Source: Lactuca virosa (Eukaryota; Streptophyta; Magnoliopsida; Asterales; Asteraceae). Taken from it: 64,000 bases of DNA. Within the stretch, counting starts at the first letter, position 1. Each line of letters opens with the position of its first letter. The notes below the pieces were generated by a model, which saw only the letters and a list, made by a program, of their open reading frames with translations, had not been told where the DNA came from and searched no databases. Below are positions 10,713-22,089 of the stretch, one piece after another. The DNA lies in assembly GCA_928212115.1 (NCBI GenBank), contig CAKMRJ010001112.1:411482076-411546075 (forward strand), read 5' to 3'. The position numbers and the translations under genes were made by a program.

Positions 10713-13700
10713 ATAAGCCTAATACTATAACTGCAAGTACGACTTCAAAAACCGACTAGTAATCGTAGCTCTTAAAAGCCGTTGTCGAACTCTGACGCGT
10801 CCTTTAGATAAGGGATCATATATTCCTCCATTCTAGATATCGTATGGAAATGAGACATGGATTATAATCATTCTCTCTGTCCATGTGTTGTTTCCAAATT
10901 TCCGATTTATGACGACTAACTAATTGAAAAAATCAAAGCAGTCCAGGCTTGGCCAAGCACTTAGGGTGTCATCACTAAATCATCGAGGGGCCCACAGATA
11001 TCACTTTTATCCCTCTTACGGTAAAAGGAATGGATAAACTTCGACTCATATGCTTGCTCTATTTACTCATCAAATCACATACAACAATATGTTTTATAAC
11101 ACCAAGTTACTGGTGCGTTTACATATCATCAATGTACAACCGACTTGTAAACTGCAACTATATGTCTCCGTTTCAAGAATATAAGATATTATCGTCTCAC
11201 TAATCACTCGTGATAAAATCCAAGAAGTGATTCTGATTAGCATGGGTTGAATCCAATACTCAAATCTTATTACAGGAGAACTTATGAACACTGCAGCAAA
11301 CTTGTGCTATGTCTAAACACTTTAGACAATCTGCAGACGGATTCATGACAGTCTTACCTCAATACCTACTTCCAAAGTATGATCGACTGTGGATAGTTTG
11401 AATAATCTTATTATCCAGGAAGTCAAAACATGCAAAGGGAAACACAAGAATAATCGAATTCAATATGGTCTCAAAACTTTTGAATATAAATAAAACACCT
11501 TTTATTTAATCACCATATTGATTACACATTATTCATGTTATAATGTTTCGATTAATCAACTTAATACTAGAGTTAAAACAATAGTTATCCCGTGCTCCAA
11601 GCATGCACACTTTGTTTATATGTGGTCCTTACTTTGTGAAATAGATCAATTTAAAACATTTCAATGATGCTCATTTCACAATTCCAAATCCTTATTATAA
11701 GTGTAAGATTCTAAACTATCATGCAATGATTCATTTTGTAATGTCATGGTACCAAAGTCACATAGACTTTGCCAATGATATTACAAAGTATTCCATTGGA
11801 GATTGTTACAAGACAATCCTCGGATTTGAAATCTCACATTCAAAGTACATTCTTTTGAACATACTTCTTGCATTACAGTTTCTAACCTACACATAGATTC
11901 TCAATATCCAACTCCCAATATGGAAACATTTCCTTATTTGCCATATGACAATTTATTCTTAACATAATCCTATCTATTTAGAATCATGTCAACATGGTCC
12001 ATTTATTACTATACTTCCAATTGCCCACAAGCGACCAATCCTTAGCGAACCTTAGATTGTCCTTGACAGTTGTTTAACCACTTTAGTCATATCTAGTTCT
12101 AGTCCTTTTCCCTCTTAATACCCTAGGCATTTGGAAAATTAGAACACATGAAGATTATAGCATATGTAATCGATCCTATACTTGTAGCATATGGGATACA
12201 ATTCATAATGTCTTACATAAAGACATGATGCCTGACCGGTCTCTTGCTATGATATTTCCATATATAGAATTTTCAGATATTCATATATACACATGACTAA
12301 GTTTGATTAATACTTCAATCTAAGCTTTTAGATTTGAAATAAAGTATAAGTATCCTCTCCCTTACTATAGCGAAACAACTTTTCAACCTTTGCAAATTAG
12401 AACTTCGTTTCCTATAAATAGTATTGCTAACTCGCAACACTTACCATTATAATTATGCTCCCACTAGCATAATCATTTTATTACTAGCATAAAATTTATG
12501 CTCCCACTAGCTTTGACATGCTTCCAAAATCAGATGGACTTCTAGAAATCAATACTTTATTGACTTTCTTACCAAAGTTCAGATTTCTAATACGAGATGC
12601 TTCCATAATCCTTTATCTAAGCTCATACACCTTTTATTAGAAAGCCCATATGTGTGTCTAAACTATTTCAGAACTTACGACAGTAAGTCCCGAATGTCCA
12701 AACTATTTGTCATTTCTAACAATTCGAACTATGAAGAGGGATGCCGTAATCATAATCGAATTTGAGAACGCAATTAACACAACTGCTATCTTCTCAAAAT
12801 ATACTTAGTGAAAGCGTTTCGTCACTATCATTTTCATGAAGTGGAGAGAAACCTTGTGTCACTTAGATTTTATGGTGTATGTGTTCCTATCCATGTGAAT
12901 CTGTCATTTCCAACCATTATCATAAGATAAGGTCTTTGACAAATTCAAACTCATATGGACTGAACATGTTCAATCTTAATTTCTTGCCACTTGGCAGCAC
13001 AAGGGCCTACCATGTCTTCTAAGTTGTTGAGCAGATCACCCTTACTGATCAACGAACTTTCACTGATAGGCAAAGCAAATGAGAACTCATAGAACTCACA
13101 TGCATAGTCAACTTTAACTGGAATGGGCACAAAAACAAGAATATGTCAACACGATAGGTTACAAACCTTAAGTCGTGTGCTAGCGACGAACAATAGGTTT
13201 ATTCTTGATTACTCCTGAATATTTTCAAGATCTTTAAGACTCCCACTGACTACTTGACATATAAGTTTCTCTTGTCAAGAAACATTCCTTGACTAACTAA
13301 TATCCAAGAGTTAGTGCGGATTCTTATCAAGGAAAAACACTTCATACAATTGGTCTTAGTTGGTCTTTGTCTTAAAGACATCACAACTACCAATTCTAAA
13401 TGTGTTATAAACCTTCTTAAGATTATGTTACTCAAGTCACAATCTTGGAGTATGACTCTAAGACTTGATTTTGGAACGAAGTATGACTCATCTTCTTCGT
13501 TTAACCATTTCAACAATTCACGATTCCTCTTCTTAGCCATACAAATGCACTAAGATGTCCTTAGAGGATCAATTGTGATATGGTTCTATAATCAGTAAGA
13601 TGATCATAAAACAAGATACTCAAGTACTCTCCTTTCCTTTCAGATTGGAGAAACTTTTATCTTTCTGTCTAATTGATTCTTCTTATTCGTTCTGCTATAC

Positions 13701-14296
13701 ATTGAAACTTTTCAATGATTCAAAATTATACTTAAACTTGTAAGCATAACCATATTTACTAAAATTTTAGTAAATCATGACGAATAGTCTTATCATTCTT
13801 TGTGGTGAACCTGACTAGTGCACAATAACTTGTACTAGATCCCCTAGTCTTTCACTTGACTCACATCTTTATGTGAACAAGGAATTAGTCTTAGTTTCCC
13901 AAAGATGAAGGTTCTCATTCATCATACAATACAAGTTGCATGATTCCAAGTTTCTGTCCAATTGAAACTTGGTGATGAGAATCTTTCCTTATTTGATAAA
14001 TTTAGACACTACCACAAACGAATGAATCAAATCAATATTGCTATAAATAGAAACATACAAACATCAATTTTCACAAATGCCATTGCAAGGAAATATAAAA
14101 TAAATTAAAATCAAAATTTTCTTTATTTATTAAAATTGTAGAAAATCTTGTCCTTACAATGCAATAAATGAAAACTATGTCACTACATATTTCTAAGCAA
14201 TCTATCATAACTCCTAAGTAGCAGCTCATAATTCTGATCATCGAATCATGCGATCGAAATTCATCTCTTCGTGATCAGACTCATCATGCTTTTCCT
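10713..14296 (-). other. Long non-coding 3' internal region of the gag-only element
   Basis: About 3.6 kb without any pol domain in any frame. The only sizeable minus-strand frame is 13250-13540 (96 codons, beginning MAKKRNRELLKWLNEEDESY); I do not recognise it and no further blocks support it. The region shows repeated short patterns such as CTCCCACTAGC (12454-12510), but no clear tandem array. Confidence 0.6.
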
Positions 14297-15133
14297 TTAT
14301 GCTTCCTTTCTTTTCTTCGATCCTACAAAACATCAAAATGCAATCTTATCACATCATGTTATTAAGAATCTATAAGTAGGAACTTAATAGAGTTAGATAG
14401 TGAACTTACCTGAAGTAGAACCATACAATTTTATTTTACCATCTCTTAGATCTCTCAGGTAGTCAGGGCAGCTTTGCAACCAATGCCCCTTCTCTTGGCA
14501 ATAGAAACAAACAGACTCTCTCGGAATGGTACACGAGACAATCACAGACTTAGCCTTTCTCTTTACCATTTGGTCAAATAGTTTGACCTTGTCCAATCCC
14601 TTTCCATTGGGAAGAGAAAGCTTTTCTGGACTTCCAATGTCGCCATTGTCAATATCCATGGTAATTTGGGAAGTAGATCTTCCAATCAAATTTGCTTTAC
14701 CAGTGCGCCAAATCATTTTTGATTCAGAAACAATTAGCAAATAGGTTAGATCGATAAGGGTCACGTTGTGGTCTGTCATATAGTAATCTCTAACGAACTC
14801 ACTATATGACTTAGGAAGTGATTGAAGAACCAAGTCAACAACCAACTTCCTTGGGAACACGACACCCAACATTCCCAACCTGTCAATATGCAACTTGATG
14901 TCCAAGACGTGAGCACATACAGACTTTCCATCTTCATGTTTTCTTGGCAATAGGGCTTGAGTGATCTTGAACTTTTCAAGTCGACGAACATGTGGGTCAG
15001 CGAGAACTATTGGAGGAGGTGGAGGAAGTGAAGTATGATTTCCATTTTCATGATCGAAACGTGGAACATCACCTTCATGAGGAAAGCTTTTTCCAAAAGA
15101 TTCAGGAAGACCATAGTTGTCAGAACTAGACAT
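14297..15133 (-). CDS. Copia Gag of the gag-only element, probably spliced
   Basis: Structural protein for virus-like particles. The minus-strand start is ATG at complement 15131-15133, directly after a splice-acceptor-like CTTGTAG. The main exon (14410-15133) has a proline run LPPPPP, a UBN2-type Gag core with LPKSYSEFVRDYYM, and the zinc knuckle CFYCQEKGHWLQSCPDYL near residues 215-232 with all CX2CX4HX4C ligands present. It ends at a perfect donor CAG|GTAAGTT. A TTTTGTAG acceptor 87 bases on opens a last exon (14297-14322) that keeps the frame and adds a short basic tail, GSKKRKEA, then TAA. The predicted spliced protein has 249 residues with no internal stop. Without splicing the frame ends after GKFTI. 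The KKRK tail looks like a nuclear localisation signal; that role is inferred. Confidence 0.75.
14323..14409 (-). other. Putative 87-nt intron in the gag gene
   Basis: Minus strand: donor CAG|GTAAGT, acceptor TTTTGTAG|GA. Removal keeps the frame and replaces a GKFTI end with a basic KKRK tail. Confidence 0.6.
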
Positions 15134-16712
15134 CTACAAGGGAGAAATTCAAGTTAGTTGATTTAAGTCCTTAATATATAACACCCAAAATGAAATATTA
15201 AGGCTAGGACACAACATGATATTCTACAATTCGGAAGAGGGATGCCGTAAACCAATTGTAAAATATTTCAATGGCATGTTTAATCTCGATTATTCCTTCA
15301 AGTTTGTGACTGGGATACCGAGGATCACAAACAAGGTGTGAATAACCATGCAAATTAGCTTGGTACTCTCGATGTCGTTAATCACCTAATCAATGTGGCG
15401 GTTAACCACACACGCTTCATTGATCAATGATAATTTGCGAGAAACCCATTTCCATCCTTCATTAGTCCATATTAGTGTGCCGGTTAACCACACACGCTCC
15501 ACTAACGACCAATAAGGTGCAATGTGCAATTTCATGGGTTAGCATCAAATTCACATTTTTTCTAAGTAACTAAGATTGAGAATTTATAAAGTTTTTAGTT
15601 ACTTTGTATTTAATTATACTTTTAATGAGGATTTAAGTGTCCTATCAAACCCGTTCGGTTAACGACCCTCCACTGGTCAAGGGTGCGGTGGGTAAGAGTG
15701 TATACCCATTTAATTGCCATTTTATAGGCAATTTCCTTAAACACCCTTATAGACCAGCTTCATGAATGAGGCCTAGTAACGGTAAGACTGATCTTTTAAC
15801 TTATACATATGTAATATATTAGACTTTTAATTTTATTTAGTATAAGGGTGTATTTTACACATTTAAAATACTAGGTGATTTAATCTATTAATAAATTATA
15901 CTCTTAATTTAATTAAGCTTAGACCATATAATTATGGATTTAATAATACTCTATTAATTAATCTTTTGATTAATTATTAATAAAGCCATAAGTATTCCTT
16001 TTAGTTGTGTCCATTTAAATTTCTAAAAATTAAAACTTTTAATTCTAAATTTAAATTATGAAACTAAAAGGATGTATTTTAAACATTTAAAATACTAGGG
16101 TTTTAGAGTTCAATGTTCCATAAATAAGACTTTCAAATTCCAAAACTTGATGGCAAGTTTTGTAACTCTTGAAAACTTTTTGATTCCAAACTTGATGACA
16201 AGTTTTTTTAACTCCTTAAAAAAACTTTTGAGTTCCAAAACGGGATGGCAAATTTTGTAACCTCTCAAAAACATTTAGATCAAATTTTAACATAATAAAA
16301 TAATCATATTATCTTTTACCAATTTGACCTAATTACAATGCATGTAGCAAGATAAATCAAATAATACAACTAATTAGCTTATCATATAACTTGTAATTAT
16401 CTTATTATTTGCCATTTATCTTTTAATTGGATGAGGTTAATCACTACCATATCAGAAAAAACATATTTTATGATATAAAACAGTTCATGGTAATTATCCT
16501 AATCCAATTCTGGCCAAAAAACCTGAAAAACTGCAACCAGCCTATCCAACTCGTCGAGTCAGATACTGGACTCGTCGAGTTGGCTTGATTTGTGCTTGAC
16601 TCGTCGAGTCAGATCATAGGACTCGTCGAGTCCACTGTCCAGACAACAGTTTTTCAATTTTTCTAGCTTTGAACAAATAACCAATGCATCTATATAACAG
16701 AAAACAACTCAT
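15134..16712 (-). other. Leader of the gag-only element with repeated motifs
   Basis: No coding domain. Two copies of GGTTAACCACACACGCT lie at about 15400 and 15482, and four copies of ACTCGTCGAGT start at 16549, 16570, 16599 and 16621, close to the primer binding site. An acceptor-like CTTGTAG borders the gag ATG, so the leader may contain a 5' intron; its donor was not identified. Confidence 0.6.
16549..16631. repeat. Cluster of four ACTCGTCGAGT quasi-palindromes
   Basis: Four exact 11-mers in 83 bp. Each can pair with itself except at the central base. Confidence 0.9.
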
Positions 16713-16725
16713 GGCTCTGATACCA
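16713..16725 (-). other. Primer binding site of the gag-only copia element
   Basis: The complement reads TGGTATCAGAGCC, the standard initiator tRNA-Met site, just inside the 5' LTR. Confidence 0.9.
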
Positions 16726-16726
16726 C

Positions 16727-17494
16727 TGTTGGGTTTTATGTACTCTAACATTCCTATGGTGCACATACAACCCTAATGCTTTGGATCTAAGTTTTCTCTA
16801 GTTATACATGCAACAAAAAATATCCAAAGCATGAAACCTATAACTAGCATACAACTTGATATTTGAAACATAAAACAAGTTAGACAATTACCTCTTTGTT
16901 GTAGCTTGTAGAGTTTTGGCCTTTCAAGAGCTTAGTGCCTCAAATGTTGCACCTCTAATGGAATCACAACACACCATGAAAAAATGGAGGACTTTGATAT
17001 AGAGGTTAGACACACCAAAAATCGGCTATATTCTTCATGGAATACACTTGTGTCGATTTTAGGGTTTAGGGAATACATATATAGTGTAGAATTCTAAGAG
17101 TCATATGTAAACCCTAATTCTTACACTTAGGCTTATAATCCAATAACGCCTATGTACTAAATCTTCATGGACTCTCACATAAACTTAGTCCATCATGGAT
17201 CAATAGCCCAAACCATATGTATCACTGATTTACATAATCAGTCCCTGTTAATTTAATTAGTCTCTTTTGATCACTAAATTAATTCCAAATTAATTCTTGA
17301 TCAATACTAATTAAATAATATGACTTCTCAATTAATATATTATACTTTTAATATATTAATAAATCACAAATAACCTCTTTCTCAAATATGCATCCTATCG
17401 AATTGCCTTGGTGAATGCAACCCAAAAGGACCATGCTACTCTCGGATCAAATACATACCAATTATAGTTATGGACTTAGATACCTAATCTAAAA
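16727..17494 (-). repeat. 5' LTR of the gag-only copia element
   Basis: 768 bp, homologous to 9943-10699. The outer terminus reads AA instead of CA, a point mutation. A TATA-like ATATATAG lies near 17080. Confidence 0.88.
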
Positions 17495-17499
17495 GTAGA
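17495..17499. repeat. Target site duplication GTAGA, right
   Basis: Identical to 9938-9942. Confidence 0.85.
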
Positions 17500-17642
17500 T
17501 TGGTTCCTATGGTGTGATATGCGTCTCATCTGATATCTTTCTGGATTATTTTCAGTATGTTGTTCATGTGGGGATACAGATCAGGAGTAGGAGCGAGTGG
17601 CCAATATAGGCTAGGGGTTGACTGAGGATTAGGCCAGGGGAG

Positions 17643-18762
17643 ATGATTCATGATAAGCTTGTTTCTATTGTATGGTGGAAGATATTGGAGTTGTTTAGGT
17701 CTATCAAGACCACCATGATGGAGTTCTTTGACGACCGATACACTGCACTTTCAGAGGTTGCTGCTACTGCAGCTACCGCGACTGTCGCTGCTGCGGTAAT
17801 TTACGCGGGGAGAGCCTTTCAGTACCGGGACTTCGACAATACGAAGGCCCCGGTGTTTGATGGGGTTCAGGATCCGATTATCGCTATGAGGTGGTTGTCA
17901 GATGTTGAGGGATGTTTCGTTACTTTTTCTTGTCGAGCTGACCAGAAGGTCAAGTGTGCTCTAAACCTTATTCGGTCTGGAGCGAAGGATTGGTGGAGAT
18001 TGGTGACTAGCTCGTACACTCCGAACCAGAGAGTTGTCATAACTTGGAAGAAACTATCTGATATGTTCTGCTCGATATATGTTCCATTAGTGGAGCGGGA
18101 GAGGCTGGCTCGAGAGAATTTGGATCTAAGGTAGGAGACTGAGTCGGTGACTGAGATCACCAAGATGTTCATAGAGATAGCTATGTTTTGTCCTAAGTTT
18201 GCTGCTTCTGAGCAAGCTCAGATGACCCGGTACTTGAGCTTTCTCAAGAAGAATATCTGCCAGTTCGTATCCACACAACGCTATGGTACACTTATGGAGT
18301 TACAGGAGGCCGCTAGGAGGCGGGAGATCGAGATGGAGCTTTAGGTGAGAGAGCGGAGGAAGACCCCGGCTCAGACACATCCTGCGTCGAAGCAGTTCAA
18401 GCTCGCTGATTCGAGGTACGGAGGCCAGAGGGGTCACCCTTGTGGTAGGTGCGGCAGGGTTCATGTGGGTATTTGTCGATCTTCATCTGGTTGACAAAAA
18501 TGTGGCAAGGAGGGGCATTATGCCAAGGACTACCGCCAGCAGGATCCATTACCTAGCACAAGGATTTGTTATCAATGTAACCATGTGGGCCATATGAAGG
18601 CCCAGTTCCCTTTGCTTACTGCTAGACCGTCGCAAGCTCCAACTTCGGCTACTTTGAGGATCACAGATGGGAGCCAGGGCAGGGTGGAGCCCCCGAGGAC
18701 TCAACGTCGGGCTTTTTAGCTCATGGCAGAGGAGGCCATGGCGGTGCCAAATTTCGTTACCG
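17643..18762 (+). pseudogene. Family A copy 2 gag
   Basis: Start ATG at 17643 (MIHDKLVSI). An alanine-rich segment (TAATATVAAAV) precedes the Retrotrans_gag core APVFDGVQDPIIAMRWL, GAKDWWRLV and LSDMFCSIYVPLVERERLA. After a TAG at 18132 the frame resumes with FAASEQAQMTRYLSFL and LQEAARRREIEMEL. Zinc knuckles follow: QKCGKEGHYAKDY, where the first cysteine is lost to a stop and the last is now tyrosine, and CYQCNHVGHMKAQF, where the last cysteine is phenylalanine. A TAG at 18716 lies just before the putative splice donor at 18763. Confidence 0.8.
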
Positions 18763-18826
18763 GTATGTTTCTATTTATTGTTCTGTCAATTATTTTATGG
18801 TATGCTTAGGTTTATGTTTCTAATAG
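18763..18826 (+). other. Putative 64-nt intron between gag and protease (family A copy 2)
   Basis: GTATGT ... TAATAG. Joining the flanks gives NFVTG|IFLVN running without a stop into the protease active site LVLFDSGTSRSF. Same length as in copy 1. Confidence 0.55.
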
Positions 18827-19250
18827 GTATATTCTTAGTGAATTCCTTTCCTGATCTTGTGTTATTCGACTCGGGAACGAGTCGGTCCTTTATATGTCAA
18901 TCTTTTAGTAGGCATTTTGATACGACCCTTAGCGAGTTGGAGTGTCCGTTGTGAGTTTCTATCCTTAACGAACACGAGATTTCTGCATCCAAAGTGTATC
19001 AGGGTTGTATCTTGGAGATTTTCAGCATGCCTTATCTGATCGATTTGATTCCTATTTCCATGGGAGATGTATGTGTGTTAGTAGGGATGGATTGGCTGAA
19101 CAAGTTTGGTGCTATAATAGACTACGAGGGTCATCGAGTGGTAGTTCGAACCCCAAGTAGGGGAGAACTGGTCATCTATGGAGAGGGGACCAGGGTCGGA
19201 TCAAGGTTTTGTTCGATGGCCAGGGCTTGACAGTATATACAACATGGGTG
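18827..19250 (+). pseudogene. Family A copy 2 aspartic protease
   Basis: In frame with the spliced gag, LVLFDSGTSRSFICQSFSRH carries the catalytic DSG triad. A TGA follows LECPL at about 18951. In the same reading direction MGDVCVLVGMDWLNKFGAI, the second conserved protease block, lies near 19060-19115, and a TGA follows at 19229. Confidence 0.8.
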
Positions 19251-20031
19251 TATGGGTTATCTTGCCTATGTGGTTGATACTCGGGTTGGGGAGCAGGTCT
19301 CGGTTTCAGATGTGCCAGTTTTCAGGGAGTTTGCTGATGTGTTTCCGGAGGAGTTAGACGGTGTGCCTCACGAGAGGCAGGTGGAGTTCAGGATTGATCT
19401 AGTGCCAGGTGCGGCTCCGATTTCCAAGGAGCTACACCGGTTGGCACCGCCTGAGATGCATGAGTTATGCTTTCAGCTTCAGGAGCTATTAGGCAACCAG
19501 TTCATCAAACCGAGCCGCTCTCCGTGGGGAGCAGTGATATTGTTTGTCAAGAAAAAGGATGGTTCACACCAGATGTTCATTGATTACCGGGAGTTGAACA
19601 AGTTGAGGGTGAAGAACCATTATCCCCTTCTACGGATTGACAACCTCTTTGATCAGTTGCAAGGTGCATCTTGGTTCTCCAAGATTTATCTGAGGTCCGG
19701 GTATCAACGGGTGAGGGTGAGAGAGGAGGTTGTGGAGAACACAACATTTCGGAATCGTTATGGGCATTATAAGTTCGTGGTGATGCCATTTGGGCTCACC
19801 AATGCACCTACAGTGTTTATGCACTTGATGAATCTGGTATGCTGGCCGATGCTCGATCGATCAATCATTGTCTTCATTGATGCTATCTTGGTGTATTCCA
19901 AGACTAGAGAGCATCATGAGGAACACCTTCAACGGCTTTTGGGAGTGTTAAGGCGAGAATGGTTGTATGCCAAGTTCTTGAAGTGTGATTTTTTGGTTAC
20001 GAGAGATCCATTTCCTAAGACATCTTATTAA
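19251..20031 (+). pseudogene. Family A copy 2 reverse transcriptase, active site mutated
   Basis: A 259-codon open stretch with [72 protein letters not shown] and [18 protein letters not shown], all blocks of gypsy reverse transcriptase. The catalytic block reads FIDAILVYS at about 19873-19899, where the family has FIDDILVYS: the second metal-binding Asp is Ala (codon 19882-19884 GCT). This should abolish polymerisation even without the frameshift that ends the frame near 20025. Confidence 0.88.
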
Positions 20032-20757
20032 CCAAAACAAGATTTTGGTCGATCCAACCAAGATTAAGGTCGTGATGCAGTGGGAGGTTCCGAAATCTCC
20101 CTCAGATATTAGGAGTTTTTTGGGTTTGGCAGGATATTATCGGAGGTTTATCCAGGATTTTTCCAAGATCGCTATAGCCCCTCACTCGTCTGACGAGGAA
20201 TGGAGTGGAATTCTGATGGGTCCCTGAGCAGCAGACGACATTTTAGACACTACGACAGAGGTTATGCGAGGCCCCGGTATTGACCCTTCTAGTGGGTGTC
20301 GAGGATTTTGTAGTATTTTGTGATTCATCCATCACCGGTTTGGAGCGATCCTTAAGTAGAGGGGTCGAGTGATTGCTTATGCTTCTCGGAAGCTGAAGCC
20401 GCATGAGGTATGATATCGTACTCATTACCTGATGTTAGGGCAGTGGTATTTTCCCTTAATATTTTGAGACATTATCTGTATGGGGTCCGTTGTACCGTTT
20501 ACACGGATCACAAGGGTTTACGATATGTTATGGACCAGCCGAACCTGAACATGAGGCAGCATAAGTGGCTTGACGTGGTCAAGGATTATGCTTGCGAGAT
20601 CCTTAACCAACCGGGTAAAGAGAATGTGGTCGCGGATGCTCTGAGCCGCAAGTCGGCAGGATCTTTAGTCTGGGAGATGTGTATGAGGATATCCGTTGAT
20701 TCTACACTTTTTGGATTTGATCAGAGGGGCACAGGCGGAGGGAGTCAAGAAGGATAA
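19985..20757 (+). pseudogene. Family A copy 2 connection and RNase H
   Basis: Frames give [19 protein letters not shown] and FLGLAGYYRRFIQDFSKIA (the thumb/connection blocks), then a broken stretch at 20230-20410 (VEDFVVFCDSS-like), then FSLNILRHYLYGVRCTVYTD, LNMRQHKWLDVVKDY and [10 protein letters not shown], the C-terminal RNase H blocks. Stops and shifts separate them. Confidence 0.8.
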
Positions 20758-21129
20758 CTGGAAACAAGAGAGGATCAGGGGTGAGATCGACAGATTTGTC
20801 ACTGATAGTCGGGGATTGTTGAGTTGGTGTCGTCAGGTTTGGGTTCCAGTTTCTGATGGGATCAGGCATATAGTTTTGGAGGAGGCTCATAAGTCTCACT
20901 TTTCGATACACCTGAGAGCCACCAAGATGTATGAAGAGGGAGATATCTTAGTATGTTGAGAGGTGCTTGACTGGTAGGATGGTCAAGGCCAAGAATAAGA
21001 CGCCGCATGGCAAGCTGCAACCTTTGGAGGTTCCCATGTGGAAGTGGGAACAGATTACCATGGACTTTATCACCAAGTTACCGAAGACTGTCAAGGGTTT
21101 TGAAGCTATACGGGTCATTGTGGATCAAT
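20690..21129 (+). pseudogene. Family A copy 2 integrase N-terminus
   Basis: Broken frames hold DRFVTDSRGLLSWCRQVWVP, EEAHKSHFSIHLRATKMY (the HH half of the H2C2 zinc-binding domain; the CC half is disrupted) and PLEVPMWKWEQITMDFITKL, the start of the integrase core with its first catalytic Asp in MDFI. The frame is cut after VIVDQS by CACTA-1. Confidence 0.75.
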
Positions 21130-21675
21130 CACTACAAAAAAATGTCAATTAGTTAGTGACCAAAACGAAATGGTCACTAACAATAGAATGAGTCGTTACT
21201 AAATGATTTAGTGACCAAAATTATGGTCGTCACTATAGGTCCGTCACTAAACAGTGACTAAAATATACTCGTCACTAAATCTGTGACAACCCGCTTCGTC
21301 ATTAAATGTTGTCACTAATCAATGAAATTCGTCACTATTTTATCTACTTAGTGAACAATAAAAGTCGTCACTGTTTTACGATTAGACAAAAAAAAGGGGA
21401 CCAATAATTAAGAAATTATTGAAATATTAAATGTCATTTTTAATATGAAATATAACAATATCCAATTAGACATGAAAAAACAATGCTATAAATTTTTACA
21501 ATACAACAACAATAACGAAATAAATCATCACATTTGTAATATGAAAATTAAATATCATTTTTAAAAAACAAAATTCATACATTTTATCTAATATTTCAAA
21601 AAAGAAAACTATAACGATCAATGTGGATTAAAAGTAAATTCAATTGATCAATGTAATTGAGATAAACATGAAATC

Positions 21676-22089
21676 TCACTCATCATAAATTCCATTTTCT
21701 TATTTTGCTCCTCTCGATATTTGATATGCTCGTCTTGAAATTGTAGTTGCTCTTCTTTAATTACACGAATTTCCTCCTCTAAGGCTTTTGATTTTTCCTT
21801 CTCCAGTTCCAGTTCCATTTGTAACTTTTATGTTCCTAAAACTTGTTTTGTCGAAACAGAACGCTCTTTCATTATATCCCGGTATACGATGTAGTTTTTT
21901 CATACAAATTTTAGTCGGGGAACAAGAAGAAGAAGCTTCCTGATTTAGCAATTCATTCTGCATAACAAAACAATTTAGATTAAAAGTAAAATAGAAATTA
22001 TTCATAAGTATGTCATTGATCATTTGATTTTTCTTTTTCAAAAAATGTCCAATCTTGTAACGTTCAATCAATGATATTAAAAACAACAC
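21676..22089 (-). pseudogene. Possible TNPA-like C-terminal remnant in CACTA-1
   Basis: Minus-strand frames encode a short segment (LLNQEASSSCSPTKIC) and, after a shift near 21826, a charged helical tail rich in E, K and Q (LEKEKSKALEEEIRVIKEE) ending in a stop near 21676. A coiled-coil tail of this type closes the TNPA-like gene of CACTA-2 (50332-50709). The link rests on position and composition only. Confidence 0.35.

Larger units (their letters stand above)
9943..17494 (-). mobile_element. Gag-only copia element (TR-GAG-like), complete with TSD
   Basis: A 7,552-bp element with two similar LTRs, a polypurine tract, a primer binding site and perfect 5-bp target duplications (GTAGA at 9938-9942 and 17495-17499). 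The internal region codes only for a copia-type Gag with a zinc knuckle; no protease, integrase or reverse transcriptase block is visible. This matches the published TR-GAG class of non-autonomous plant elements, which must borrow Pol from an autonomous relative. It is inserted in the leader of family A copy 2. The two LTRs differ by scattered substitutions and a short indel, so it is not very recent. Confidence 0.85.
17500..21129 (+). mobile_element. Gypsy family A, copy 2: leader end, gag and most of pol
   Basis: The best preserved family A copy. In order: leader end, gag, putative intron, protease, reverse transcriptase, RNase H and the integrase zinc-binding domain. It is then cut by CACTA-1 and resumes at 24432. 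Many stops and shifts show it is inactive. Confidence 0.88.

Noticed and set aside
13250..13540. Possible pol fragment of the gag-only copia element
   Set aside because: No copia protease, integrase or reverse transcriptase block could be found in this frame or its neighbours.
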